This document shows positions 19,496 through 26,212 of a stretch of 26,294 bases of DNA, one piece after another (position 1 is the first letter of the stretch; each line of letters starts with the position of its first letter). This DNA is from a virus. The position numbers and the translations under genes were made by a program. The stretch spans positions 1-26,294 of IMG/VR virus record IMGVR_UViG_3300025655_000245; one strand, 5' to 3'. The notes under the pieces were generated by a model. It worked only from the letters and a program-made list of their open reading frames with translations, had not been told where the DNA came from and ran no database searches.

Positions 19496-21208
19496 ATGGA
19501 TAATAACTTAATAGCAGATTATAAACAATGGGAGAGAGGTAAAGACTTTCCTGAAAATATGGATGAAGTAGCCTTATCAACTATTTCTAAAGGTTACCTT
19601 TTACCAGGGGAAACACCCCGAAAAGCGTATAGACGCGTAGCTAATGCTGTAGCTGAAAGATTAAACAGACCAGATTTAGCTAATAAATTTTTTAAATATA
19701 TTTGGAATGGATGGATTGGACTTGCAAGCCCTGTTCTCTCAAACACGGGAACAGACCGTGGATTGCCAATCAGCTGTTTTGGCATCGATACTCCGGATTC
19801 AATCAGAGGTATTGGTCTCACAAACGCTGAACTCATGCGACTTACCTCTTATGGTGGAGGGGTTGGAATCTCAGTCTCAAGAATTAGACCAAGAGGAACA
19901 GAAATTAAAGGAAATGGAAAATCAGAAGGAGTAGTTCCTTGGTGTAAAATTTATGATTCTACAATTATTGCCACTAATCAAGGTTCAGTAAGAAGAGGAG
20001 CAGCTTCAGTTAATTTAGATATTAATCATCTAGATGTAAAGGAATTTTTACAGATTAGAAGACCTAAAGGAGATCCTAATAGACAGTGTTTAAATTTACA
20101 TCAATGTGTAGTTGTAGATGATCCTTTTATGAAAAGGTTAAATGATAGAGATCCTGAGGCTATGAATTTATGGCTTGAAATTTTAAAATCTAGAGTAGAA
20201 ACAGGTGAACCTTATATTATGTTTAAAGATAATGTTAACAAACATAATCCTTTAGCATATATGATGAATAATTTAAATGTTTCTATGACTAATATTTGTA
20301 CTGAAATTACACTTCATACAGATGAAGAACATTCATTTATTTGTTGTTTATCATCTTTAAACTTAGCAAAATATGATGAGTGGAAAGATACAGATGTGGT
20401 TGAAACCGCTGTTTATTTTTTAGATGGTGTGATGGAAGAATTTATTGAAAAAACTAATGGTAAAGAATCAATGATTCGTACTCATAGACATGCTAAAAAA
20501 GGTAGAGCATTAGGTTTAGGAGTAATGGGGTGGCACTCATTTTTACAACAAAAGAATTTACCTTTTAATTCAATTGCCTCTACAGCATGGACTCATACTA
20601 TTTTTAGTGATATTAAAAATAAAGCAGAAGCTGCCTCTCGTCAACTAGCTCAAGAATATGGAGAACCTATTTGGTGTAAGGGTACAGGTATGAGAAATAC
20701 CCATTTATTAGCAATTGCACCTACAGTATCTAATTCAAGAATTAGCAATTGTTCAGCTGGAATTGAACCTTATCCTGCTAATGTTTATGTATTTAATGGA
20801 GCTAAAGGTACTTTTATAGTTAAAAATCCTTATTTAGAAAAAATATTAGAAGAAAAAGGATATAATATTAGCAAAGTTTGGGATCAGATTTTAGCTGATA
20901 ATGGTTCAGTACAAAATTTATCTCATGAAATCTTAAGTGAAAATGAGAAAGAAGTATTTTTAACTTTTGCTGAAATAAATCAATTAGGATTAGTACAACA
21001 AGCAGCTATCCGCCAAAGATATATTGATCAAACTCAATCACTTAATTTAGCATTTTCTCCTACTGATTCCCCAAAATGGATTAATCAAGTTCATATGGAA
21101 AGTTGGAAATTAGGTATTAAAACTCTTTATTATTTAAGAACAGATTCAGTAATTAAAGGTGATATTGGTTCAAGAACATCGGATGGGTGTCTTAGTTGTG
21201 ATGGTTAA
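19496..21208 (+). CDS. nrdA: Class I ribonucleotide reductase, alpha subunit, short form without ATP-cone
   Basis: A 570-residue catalytic subunit, much shorter than E. coli NrdA (761 aa). The active-site residues are all present: C94 in GLPISCFG, N266/C268/E270 in TNICTEI, C284 in CCLSSLNL, the radical-path pair Y545-Y546, and a C-terminal redox pair C565/C568 in CLSC. The N-terminal ATP-cone is missing: the protein begins only about 90 residues before the first active-site Cys. dATP feedback inhibition through a cone should therefore be absent. A patch around 19720-19880 has a far higher G+C content than the rest of the gene. Last gene of the block, followed by a terminator. Confidence 0.95.
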   Translation: MDNNLIADYKQWERGKDFPENMDEVALSTISKGYLLPGETPRKAYRRVANAVAERLNRPDLANKFFKYIWNGWIGLASPVLSNTGTDRGLPISCFGIDTPDSIRGIGLTNAELMRLTSYGGGVGISVSRIRPRGTEIKGNGKSEGVVPWCKIYDSTIIATNQGSVRRGAASVNLDINHLDVKEFLQIRRPKGDPNRQCLNLHQCVVVDDPFMKRLNDRDPEAMNLWLEILKSRVETGEPYIMFKDNVNKHNPLAYMMNNLNVSMTNICTEITLHTDEEHSFICCLSSLNLAKYDEWKDTDVVETAVYFLDGVMEEFIEKTNGKESMIRTHRHAKKGRALGLGVMGWHSFLQQKNLPFNSIASTAWTHTIFSDIKNKAEAASRQLAQEYGEPIWCKGTGMRNTHLLAIAPTVSNSRISNCSAGIEPYPANVYVFNGAKGTFIVKNPYLEKILEEKGYNISKVWDQILADNGSVQNLSHEILSENEKEVFLTFAEINQLGLVQQAAIRQRYIDQTQSLNLAFSPTDSPKWINQVHMESWKLGIKTLYYLRTDSVIKGDIGSRTSDGCLSCDG

Positions 21209-21241
21209 AAAGTCTTAAGTATTTTTTGTTGTTATTTAGGG

Positions 21242-21269
21242 AAGGGAGTACAATAGTACTCCCTTTTTT
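21242..21269 (+). terminator. Intrinsic terminator after nrdA
   Basis: GGGAGTAC (21244-21251) pairs with GTACTCCC (21256-21263) around AATA, extended by two A-T pairs, and is followed by TTTTTT (21264-21269). It is the strongest terminator of the window and closes the replication block. No composite promoter is built into it. Confidence 0.92.
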
Positions 21270-21307
21270 AATATTTATAATAAATTGTTTCACCTAAAAG
21301 TTTTTTT

Positions 21308-21565
21308 ATGAACAAATATATAAAAAATAAACTTATGGCATTTAGAGACATGTTTAAAGACAGCAATGATCTTAACGAAAAAAATATCGTTGGGTTTGCT
21401 TCATTTGCAGTAATGGTAATTTTTGCGGGTGCTGATGTTGTAACAGGCATTTTAGGTAAAGAACTTATCATTAGTGATACTATTTTTAACTCATTTGTTA
21501 TTATCACTTTGGGTTCATTTGGTATTGATGGTATAACTAAAATATTTAAAAAAGGAGAAGAATGA
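21308..21565 (+). CDS. Holin-like membrane protein, 85 aa
   Basis: Two hydrophobic segments, VGFASFAVMVIFAGADVVTG (about 29-48) and TIFNSFVIITLGSFGIDGIT (about 57-76), lie between a charged N-terminus and a short basic/acidic tail (KIFKKGEE). Size and topology fit class II holins or the small phage membrane proteins seen beside endolysins. It overlaps the endolysin gene by 4 nt, which supports a lysis role. A second holin candidate of another family lies at 23161, so one of the two may be an antiholin. ATG 21308 follows TTTTTTT; no clear promoter was found. Confidence 0.75.
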   Translation: MNKYIKNKLMAFRDMFKDSNDLNEKNIVGFASFAVMVIFAGADVVTGILGKELIISDTIFNSFVIITLGSFGIDGITKIFKKGEE

Positions 21566-22173
21566 GTTTAAAAAGTCTACAGAAAAAAATTGGTGTTACA
21601 TCTGATGGTTTGTTTGGCCCTGGTACATTAAAAGCTGCAATGGTTCACTATAAAATGAGTCCTGTAAGAGCAGCTCATTTCTTTGCACAAACTGGACATG
21701 AAACAGGTAATTTCAAACTATTTACTGAAAATTTAAATTATTCAGCAAAATCATTAAAAGCAGTATTTGGAAAATATTTTCCAGGTGAGTTAGCTGAATC
21801 ATATGAAAGAAAACCAGAGAAGATTGCTAATAGAGTTTATGCCTCAAGAATGGCTAATGGTGATGAAGCTTCGGGTGATGGTTGGAAATATAGAGGTAGA
21901 GGTGCTCTTCAATTAACTGGCAAAGCAAATTATCAAGCATTTGCTGAATATTTAAAAAAACCAGAATTAATTGAATCACCAGATGCAGTTGCAGAAGAAT
22001 ATTCATTTGAATCAGCATTTTTCTTTTTTGATAAAAATAATCTATGGTCAATTTGTGATGCTGGGGTTAATGACGATACTATTCTTAAATTAACAAAACG
22101 AATTAATGGTGGGACTAACGGATTAGATCATAGAAAAGAATTAACTTACAAATATTATAATTGGGTGAAGTAA
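21562..22173 (+). CDS. Endolysin, glycoside hydrolase family 19 (chitinase/lysozyme type)
   Basis: A 203-residue protein. The first 25 residues (SLKSLQKKIGVTSDGLFGPG) resemble a minimal peptidoglycan-binding repeat, although they are shorter than a full domain. The catalytic part contains FFAQTGHETGNF with the presumed acid E47, LNYSAKSLKAVFGKYFP, and the GH19 segment YRGRGALQLTGKANY. These are hallmarks of GH19 phage lysozymes. It has no signal peptide, so release should depend on a holin. It overlaps the holin-like gene by 4 nt and the next gene by 1 nt. Confidence 0.93.
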   Translation: MSLKSLQKKIGVTSDGLFGPGTLKAAMVHYKMSPVRAAHFFAQTGHETGNFKLFTENLNYSAKSLKAVFGKYFPGELAESYERKPEKIANRVYASRMANGDEASGDGWKYRGRGALQLTGKANYQAFAEYLKKPELIESPDAVAEEYSFESAFFFFDKNNLWSICDAGVNDDTILKLTKRINGGTNGLDHRKELTYKYYNWVK

Positions 22174-22442
22174 TGATAAAAATGCCGGTATCATATAAGG
22201 AATTTAAAAAAGACCCAGTAAAGGCTTTGTTATTTATAACATTATCTGCTATTGGTTATCTTTATATTGATAACAAAATGAATTATCAAGGGCAAGTTGA
22301 AGCTTGTCAAGAAAGAACAGTTTTATTAGAAACTAAAGTAGAAACATTAACAGAAAGAATGATGAAGGCAGATTCTTCGTTAGCGGTTGCAACCACAAAG
22401 TTAAAAGTATTAGCACAATTAAATAAAATAGAGGATATATGA
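22173..22442 (+). CDS. Inner-membrane spanin-like protein (Rz-type candidate), 89 aa
   Basis: It starts at the TAATG junction with the endolysin gene. A basic N-terminus (KEFKKDP), one membrane helix (ALLFITLSAIGYLYI) and a long charged coiled coil (QVEACQERTVLLETKVETLT onward) make the typical plan of an i-spanin. Together with the lipoprotein next to it, the pair would bridge inner and outer membranes at lysis. The assignment comes from topology and position, since spanins have little sequence conservation. It overlaps the lipoprotein gene by 4 nt. Confidence 0.75.
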   Translation: MIKMPVSYKEFKKDPVKALLFITLSAIGYLYIDNKMNYQGQVEACQERTVLLETKVETLTERMMKADSSLAVATTKLKVLAQLNKIEDI

Positions 22443-22816
22443 AAAATGTTGTTTTTGTATTGTTTTTAGTTATTATAGGTTGTAATTCAAAACCCCTTTC
22501 AACCCCAATAGATTATTCTATAGAATCATTATATGATTCTCCTAATGATAGTTTAGAGGAAATGATGGAGTTTATAAGTTTTGTAGATAGTAGTGGTTTA
22601 GTGGAAAAGGTAAGTAATGATTTTACAGAATTGAAAGAAACCAATGAAAAACTTGAAACAACTCTTGAAGAAACTAAGCAAGAACTTGCAACAACAAAAG
22701 AAGAACTTGTTGAAACTAAAGTTACTCTTAAAAAAGCAGAAAACATTGTTAAAGCTATCACAGGTGATAGTTCTACTAATGCTACCGGCTTTGAGTTACT
22801 CCCAATCAAAAAGTGA
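22439..22816 (+). CDS. Outer-membrane spanin-like lipoprotein (Rz1-type candidate), 125 aa
   Basis: A signal peptide MKNVVFVLFLVIIGC has a lipobox IIGC with Cys15. The mature part has a Ser/Pro/Asp-rich linker and then a striking heptad coiled coil (TELKETNEKLETTLEETKQE onward) up to about residue 105. It fits an o-spanin, though it is longer than classical Rz1. The 3' half overlaps another coding frame (22644-23138) in a different register, similar to the nested Rz/Rz1 arrangement. Confidence 0.78.
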   Translation: MKNVVFVLFLVIIGCNSKPLSTPIDYSIESLYDSPNDSLEEMMEFISFVDSSGLVEKVSNDFTELKETNEKLETTLEETKQELATTKEELVETKVTLKKAENIVKAITGDSSTNATGFELLPIKK

Positions 22817-23138
22817 GAAATATCCAAAGCAAACAGTAATTAACGGAGATACTGTAGTAATTCTATCTTTATCGCAAGCTAATGAAATGAATGAATCCTT
22901 TATGGAAATGCAAGCTAAAATTGATTCTATAAACTCAATTGCAGATACATTACAGAGTGTAGTTATAAATAAAGATTCTGAAAATAAAAACTTGCAAGTT
23001 GAATTAATTCAAACAGAAAATCGTTTAGATAAACGATACATCAGAAAAGAAAGATTTGATACTGTTAGTGATGTTATATTAGGGATTGGAATATTTGCTA
23101 CATTTTTTCTTATAACTAATCATTTGAATCAATATTAA
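22644..23138 (+). CDS. Exported coiled-coil protein with C-terminal membrane helix, overlapping the lipoprotein gene
   Basis: The frame carries a Lys/Leu-rich n-region and a signal-like stretch LSQVIVLLMLPALSYSQS, then KYPKQTVINGDTVVILSLSQ, a motif I recall from Bacteroidota phage proteins near endolysins. A helical region follows, and a C-terminal membrane helix (VILGIGIFATFFLITNHL). ATG 22644 gives an over-long n-region of about 40 residues; a start at TTG 22710 or TTG 22746 would give a normal signal peptide, so the 5' end is uncertain. Whichever start is used, the signal is encoded inside the lipoprotein gene in another frame. A spanin or other lysis role is inferred. Confidence 0.72.
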   Translation: MKNLKQLLKKLSKNLQQQKKNLLKLKLLLKKQKTLLKLSQVIVLLMLPALSYSQSKSEKYPKQTVINGDTVVILSLSQANEMNESFMEMQAKIDSINSIADTLQSVVINKDSENKNLQVELIQTENRLDKRYIRKERFDTVSDVILGIGIFATFFLITNHLNQY

Positions 23139-23160
23139 CATATATTTATTCTCAAATAAA

Positions 23161-23607
23161 ATGCAATCAAAAATGGAATTATTAAAATCAGCGTGGGTGC
23201 TTACAGCAATGACATTAAGCACTACCTGTGCTTTTATAGGTTCATATTTTATGAATTTAACAGCAGATAATACAGAACAGTATCTTGCTGTAGTAGCAGT
23301 AGTTCTATTAGATGGATTTTTTGGTCTTATTGCTGGGGTTAAAAGAGAAGGATTCAAAACATATAAAGCATTAAAAGTTTTAAAAACATTATTTGCTTGG
23401 GTATTAATACTAACAGTAATTCTTTCAGTAGAATTAGGATTTAAAGGCACATCTTGGTTATCAGAAACCATTTTGATGCCTTTTATTATATTTCAACTTA
23501 TATCGGCATTGAAGAACGCTTCTATGTCTGGTTTCATCAAAACAGAGTTATTGAATAAGATTCTGGATAAGATTGACCAACATAAAGGTGAAAGAGATGG
23601 AAAATGA
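23161..23607 (+). CDS. Phage holin, holin_4 (toxin secretion/phage lysis) type, 148 aa
   Basis: Three or four hydrophobic segments are seen: SAWVLTAMTLSTTCAFIGSY, YLAVVAVVLLDGFFGLIAG, LFAWVLILTVILSVELGF and ETILMPFIIFQLISALKNAS. The motif LLDGFFGLIAGVKREGFKTYKA and the final SGFIKTELLNKILDKIDQHK match the holin_4 family of temperate and lytic phages. It would form pores that release the GH19 endolysin. ATG 23161 (MQSKMELL) is the first in frame; a second ATG at 23173 is possible. It overlaps the next gene by 11 nt. Confidence 0.85.
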   Translation: MQSKMELLKSAWVLTAMTLSTTCAFIGSYFMNLTADNTEQYLAVVAVVLLDGFFGLIAGVKREGFKTYKALKVLKTLFAWVLILTVILSVELGFKGTSWLSETILMPFIIFQLISALKNASMSGFIKTELLNKILDKIDQHKGERDGK

Positions 23608-23872
23608 GACAATTATTACTTTATTAATATCATTAGTAGGAGCACTTGGTATAAAAGAGATATGGTCAATTTGGAAAAAGAAAATTGATGTAAGTGCTAT
23701 AGCTAATAAAGATAAAAGCGATAAAAAAGTTGATAGAGTTACTTTATTAGAACAACGATTAGATGAGTTATACGAAGAAAATGCTGAATTAAAAGCAAAA
23801 GTTGCAAGGTTGGAAGAAAGATTATTACACATAGCCAAAACAAGAACTTCTAAAAAAATTCCTAATACTTAA
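23597..23872 (+). CDS. Membrane-anchored coiled-coil protein, 91 aa
   Basis: ATG 23597 gives MENETIITLLISLVGALGIK, an N-terminal membrane helix, then KEIWSIWKKK and a strong coiled coil (DRVTLLEQRLDELYEENAEL onward) with a basic tail. The plan is again spanin-like or that of phage proteins found next to holin_4. An upstream in-frame GTG start at 23573 would lie further inside the holin gene and precede the hydrophobic segment with charged residues; it is less likely. Role in lysis inferred from position. Confidence 0.75.
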   Translation: MENETIITLLISLVGALGIKEIWSIWKKKIDVSAIANKDKSDKKVDRVTLLEQRLDELYEENAELKAKVARLEERLLHIAKTRTSKKIPNT

Positions 23873-23915
23873 AAAATATTTTGAAAAAATAAAAATTTTT
23901 TATATATTCATAGTT

Positions 23916-25130
23916 ATGAAACAAAAATTATTCCCTTTTTTAATAGCTTTATCAGCTCTATCAGTAAGTGCTTCTGCAGCTTTTTATTCTGTTAGTGGTT
24001 TAAGTAAATTGTTTGCAGGTGCCTCTATTGCTGTAATTATAATGGCTTCTTCCCTAGAAGCTGGAAAATTAGTAATTGCTTCTTTACTATATCAATATCG
24101 AAAAACTTTACCACTATTACTTAAGCTTTATCTTACATTAGCTTGTATAGTATTAATTGGAATTACTTCAATGGGTATTTATGGCTTTTTATCAGCTGCT
24201 TACCAAGAAACAGCTAGTAAAGCAGGTAATATTGATGCTCAAATTGCTTTAATAGAAGTCAAACGAGATAATATTAAGGAACAGTTGGCGGTATATAATG
24301 CTGAAAAAAGTACCATTAACGGGGCAGTATCCGATTTACGTTCTGGTTTATCTAACAATACTATACAATATAAAGATAGAGAAACAGGTCAAATTATTAC
24401 AACTACTTCTAGTTCAACTCGTAAAGCTTTAGAAAAACAATTAGATCAAGCTATTGAACGTCAAACTGAATTAAATAGGAAAGTAGATGAACTTAATACC
24501 CAACTATTTAATTATGAGACTGAAATTGTTGAAGTTAAAACAGGTAATGATTTAGCAGGTGAATTAGGCCCACTTAAATATCTTTCAGGACTAACAGGTG
24601 TTCCTATGGATAAGATTATCAATATCTTACTTTTAACTATTATATTTGTATTTGATCCTTTGGCTATTGCTCTTGTAATTGCCGCTAATTTTGCTTTTGA
24701 ACAAATTAAAAAGGAATATAAAGAAAATCTTTATGGAGAAAAAGTTCCAATTTCTAAAGAAGAACAATACCAGCATATAGTTGATATGATGAAAGCTGAT
24801 GAAGAAGATGGGTTATATGATCCTATGCAAGTTATTATAGATAATGATCAAGAAATGGGATTGTGGGATTCTACTTTAAATGATGGTCTTGATGATTTGG
24901 AAGATGAAGAATTAACTACAGATGATAAAGAGTTCTTAGAAAACTTAGCTAAAAAAGAATTATCAGAAGAAGATAAAAAATGGGATTTTAATAATGATGG
25001 TGTTTTAGATAGAGAAGAATTAAAAAGAAGAGAAGATGCTATGTTAAATGATCCTTCTATATCCCAATGGAGAAAAAAGAAAATTTTAAGACAAAGAGAA
25101 GAAGAAAATCCAAACCAAATTACATATTAA
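23916..25130 (+). CDS. Phage membrane protein with coiled coil and a C-terminal EF-hand, 404 aa
   Basis: Four hydrophobic segments: residues 6-24, 33-57, 70-92, and 233-262 (IINILLLTIIFVFDPLAIAL and beyond). Between the third and fourth lies a charged coiled-coil ectodomain (about 95-215). The cytosolic-type C-terminal region is acidic, with a perfect EF-hand loop at 357-368 (DFNNDGVLDREE; D357, N359, D361, D365, E368). I recall homologous membrane proteins in large marine phages (SVSASAAFYSVSGLSKLFAGAS is partly conserved), but no function is known. Calcium binding is inferred from the loop. The promoter upstream is poorly defined (TTTG at 23880, 19-nt spacer, TATATTCA), only 5 nt from the ATG. 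Confidence 0.82.
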   Translation: MKQKLFPFLIALSALSVSASAAFYSVSGLSKLFAGASIAVIIMASSLEAGKLVIASLLYQYRKTLPLLLKLYLTLACIVLIGITSMGIYGFLSAAYQETASKAGNIDAQIALIEVKRDNIKEQLAVYNAEKSTINGAVSDLRSGLSNNTIQYKDRETGQIITTTSSSTRKALEKQLDQAIERQTELNRKVDELNTQLFNYETEIVEVKTGNDLAGELGPLKYLSGLTGVPMDKIINILLLTIIFVFDPLAIALVIAANFAFEQIKKEYKENLYGEKVPISKEEQYQHIVDMMKADEEDGLYDPMQVIIDNDQEMGLWDSTLNDGLDDLEDEELTTDDKEFLENLAKKELSEEDKKWDFNNDGVLDREELKRREDAMLNDPSISQWRKKKILRQREEENPNQITY

Positions 25131-25131
25131 A

Positions 25132-25163
25132 TTTGGATATTTAAAATAAGTTTTGTATATTTA
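25132..25163 (+). promoter_or_regulatory. Bacteroidota-type promoter cassette
   Basis: TTTG at 25132-25135, 20 nt, TATATTTA at 25156-25163, with the ATG at 25179. The first part (TTTGGATAT) equals the cassettes of the accessory region. It should drive 25179 to at least the thyA start. Confidence 0.86.
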
Positions 25164-25178
25164 GGTAAATAAAAGTTA

Positions 25179-25688
25179 ATGATATATAAAACTCATTCAA
25201 AAGAAATTGTATTAGAAAAGTTATCTACTTTACAACCTCTTAACTACAACCAATTTAGATGGTGGAGAAGATGGGATTCTAAAAATAAACCTCTTCATAA
25301 ATTAAAACCTTTATTAGATAAAATCCAAAATGGGGATTTTGATTACTCTCATTATTACTGGCAAGCTCAATTTTGTGAAATTGAAATGAATGAGAAATAT
25401 CTTGAACATTATGATTCTAGAAGGTGGATAGAAGAAACTCAAGTAGATAGAGCCCGAAGAAAACGTTTATACGAAGATTTTGAAAAAGATGAGACTGAAA
25501 AGTTAAAACAACTTCAAAAAGAATTTATTTTAACCTTTAGAATGAGTAAAGAAGATTATGAAAAAGAAGTAATAGAATTTGATGGTACATTAGAGGATTT
25601 TTATTTTTATTGTAAACAGAAATTTGGTACTTATATTGTACCTTTAAATTCAAAACGTGGAAGAAAACCAAAATATGGAATTAATTAG
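25179..25688 (+). CDS. Hypothetical protein, 169 aa
   Basis: A soluble, highly charged protein. The N-terminal half is aromatic (NYNQFRWWRRWDSKNK, SHYYWQAQFCEIEMNEKYL). The C-terminal half is a long helix (YEDFEKDETEKLKQLQKEF), ending in a basic GRKPKYGIN tail of AT-hook-like composition (RGRKPK). This may indicate DNA binding, but only as inference. It overlaps the thioesterase gene by 14 nt. No family recognised. Confidence 0.75.
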   Translation: MIYKTHSKEIVLEKLSTLQPLNYNQFRWWRRWDSKNKPLHKLKPLLDKIQNGDFDYSHYYWQAQFCEIEMNEKYLEHYDSRRWIEETQVDRARRKRLYEDFEKDETEKLKQLQKEFILTFRMSKEDYEKEVIEFDGTLEDFYFYCKQKFGTYIVPLNSKRGRKPKYGIN

Positions 25689-26067
25689 CACTCACCCAAT
25701 AAAAAAATCCGATTTAGGATTTCATGGAAATCTTTTTGGTGGTAAACTATTAGCATGGATTGATGCTTCTGGGGCTGCATTTGCAGCTGAAGCAGCTGAT
25801 ACTCCACGAATGGTAACTTTAAAAATTGATGAATGTATTTTCAAAAAACCAGCTAAAGAAGGACAACTTCTTAAAATATATGGTAAAGTAAAAAAGATTG
25901 GAACTACAAGTATGGTTTTAGAGTTAGAAGCCAGAAGCCATAATGTTTATAATGGTAATCAGAATGTAATTCTTTCTACTAATATCACATTTGTTAGAAT
26001 TGATGAACAAGGTGAACCAATTCCGATTGCTGAAAGAGTAAAACAAAGATTTAATTTAAATGAATGA
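25675..26067 (+). CDS. Hotdog-fold acyl-CoA thioesterase (YciA/BACH-like), 130 aa
   Basis: The N-terminal motif HGNLFGGKLLAWIDASGAAF (residues 17-36) is the signature of acyl-CoA thioesterases with the catalytic Asn-Gly-Asp arrangement. It is followed by VTLKIDECIFKKPAKEGQLL and the strand SMVLELEARSHNV. Length is normal for a single hotdog domain, which forms dimers or hexamers. The predicted reaction is hydrolysis of acyl-CoA to free acid and CoA, so this is a metabolic gene in a phage. ATG 25675 is chosen over an in-frame GTG at 25657 because family similarity starts there. It overlaps the gene before it by 14 nt and the one after it by 8 nt. Confidence 0.9.
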   Translation: MELISTHPIKKSDLGFHGNLFGGKLLAWIDASGAAFAAEAADTPRMVTLKIDECIFKKPAKEGQLLKIYGKVKKIGTTSMVLELEARSHNVYNGNQNVILSTNITFVRIDEQGEPIPIAERVKQRFNLNE

Positions 26068-26212
26068 TTTAGTATTATTAACACTTATGTTTGGTATTCT
26101 TTTTTTTATAGGAATATCATTCATATTAATTATTGGAGTATGGAAAGCATACCAACATTCCAATTTAACTTTTACAGAACGAATACGCAAATTTTTTGAA
26201 AATGAATCCTAA
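26060..26212 (+). CDS. Tiny membrane protein, 50 aa
   Basis: A frame starting at ATG 26060 encodes MNDLVLLTLMFGILFFIGIS continued by FILIIGVWKA, one long membrane helix, followed by a polar tail (YQHSNLTFTERIRKFFENES). It overlaps the thioesterase by 8 nt and thyA by 11 nt, a density that fits real phage genes. No function can be given. Confidence 0.6.
   Translation: MNDLVLLTLMFGILFFIGISFILIIGVWKAYQHSNLTFTERIRKFFENES

Noticed and set aside
22513-22827. Minus-strand frame rich in Ser, Leu and Val
   Set aside because: It is the reverse of a coiled-coil coding region with many GAA/ACT codons; the translation is a composition artefact.
23141-23148. TATATTTA upstream of the holin_4 gene as a promoter
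   Set aside because: There is no TTTG or TTG at the 20-nt distance that all convincing promoters in this window keep; AT-rich background can give the box by chance.
26064-26072. ATGA overlap start after the thioesterase stop
   Set aside because: In that frame ATG is followed by ATT and a stop codon; the ATG at 26060 opens the real frame.
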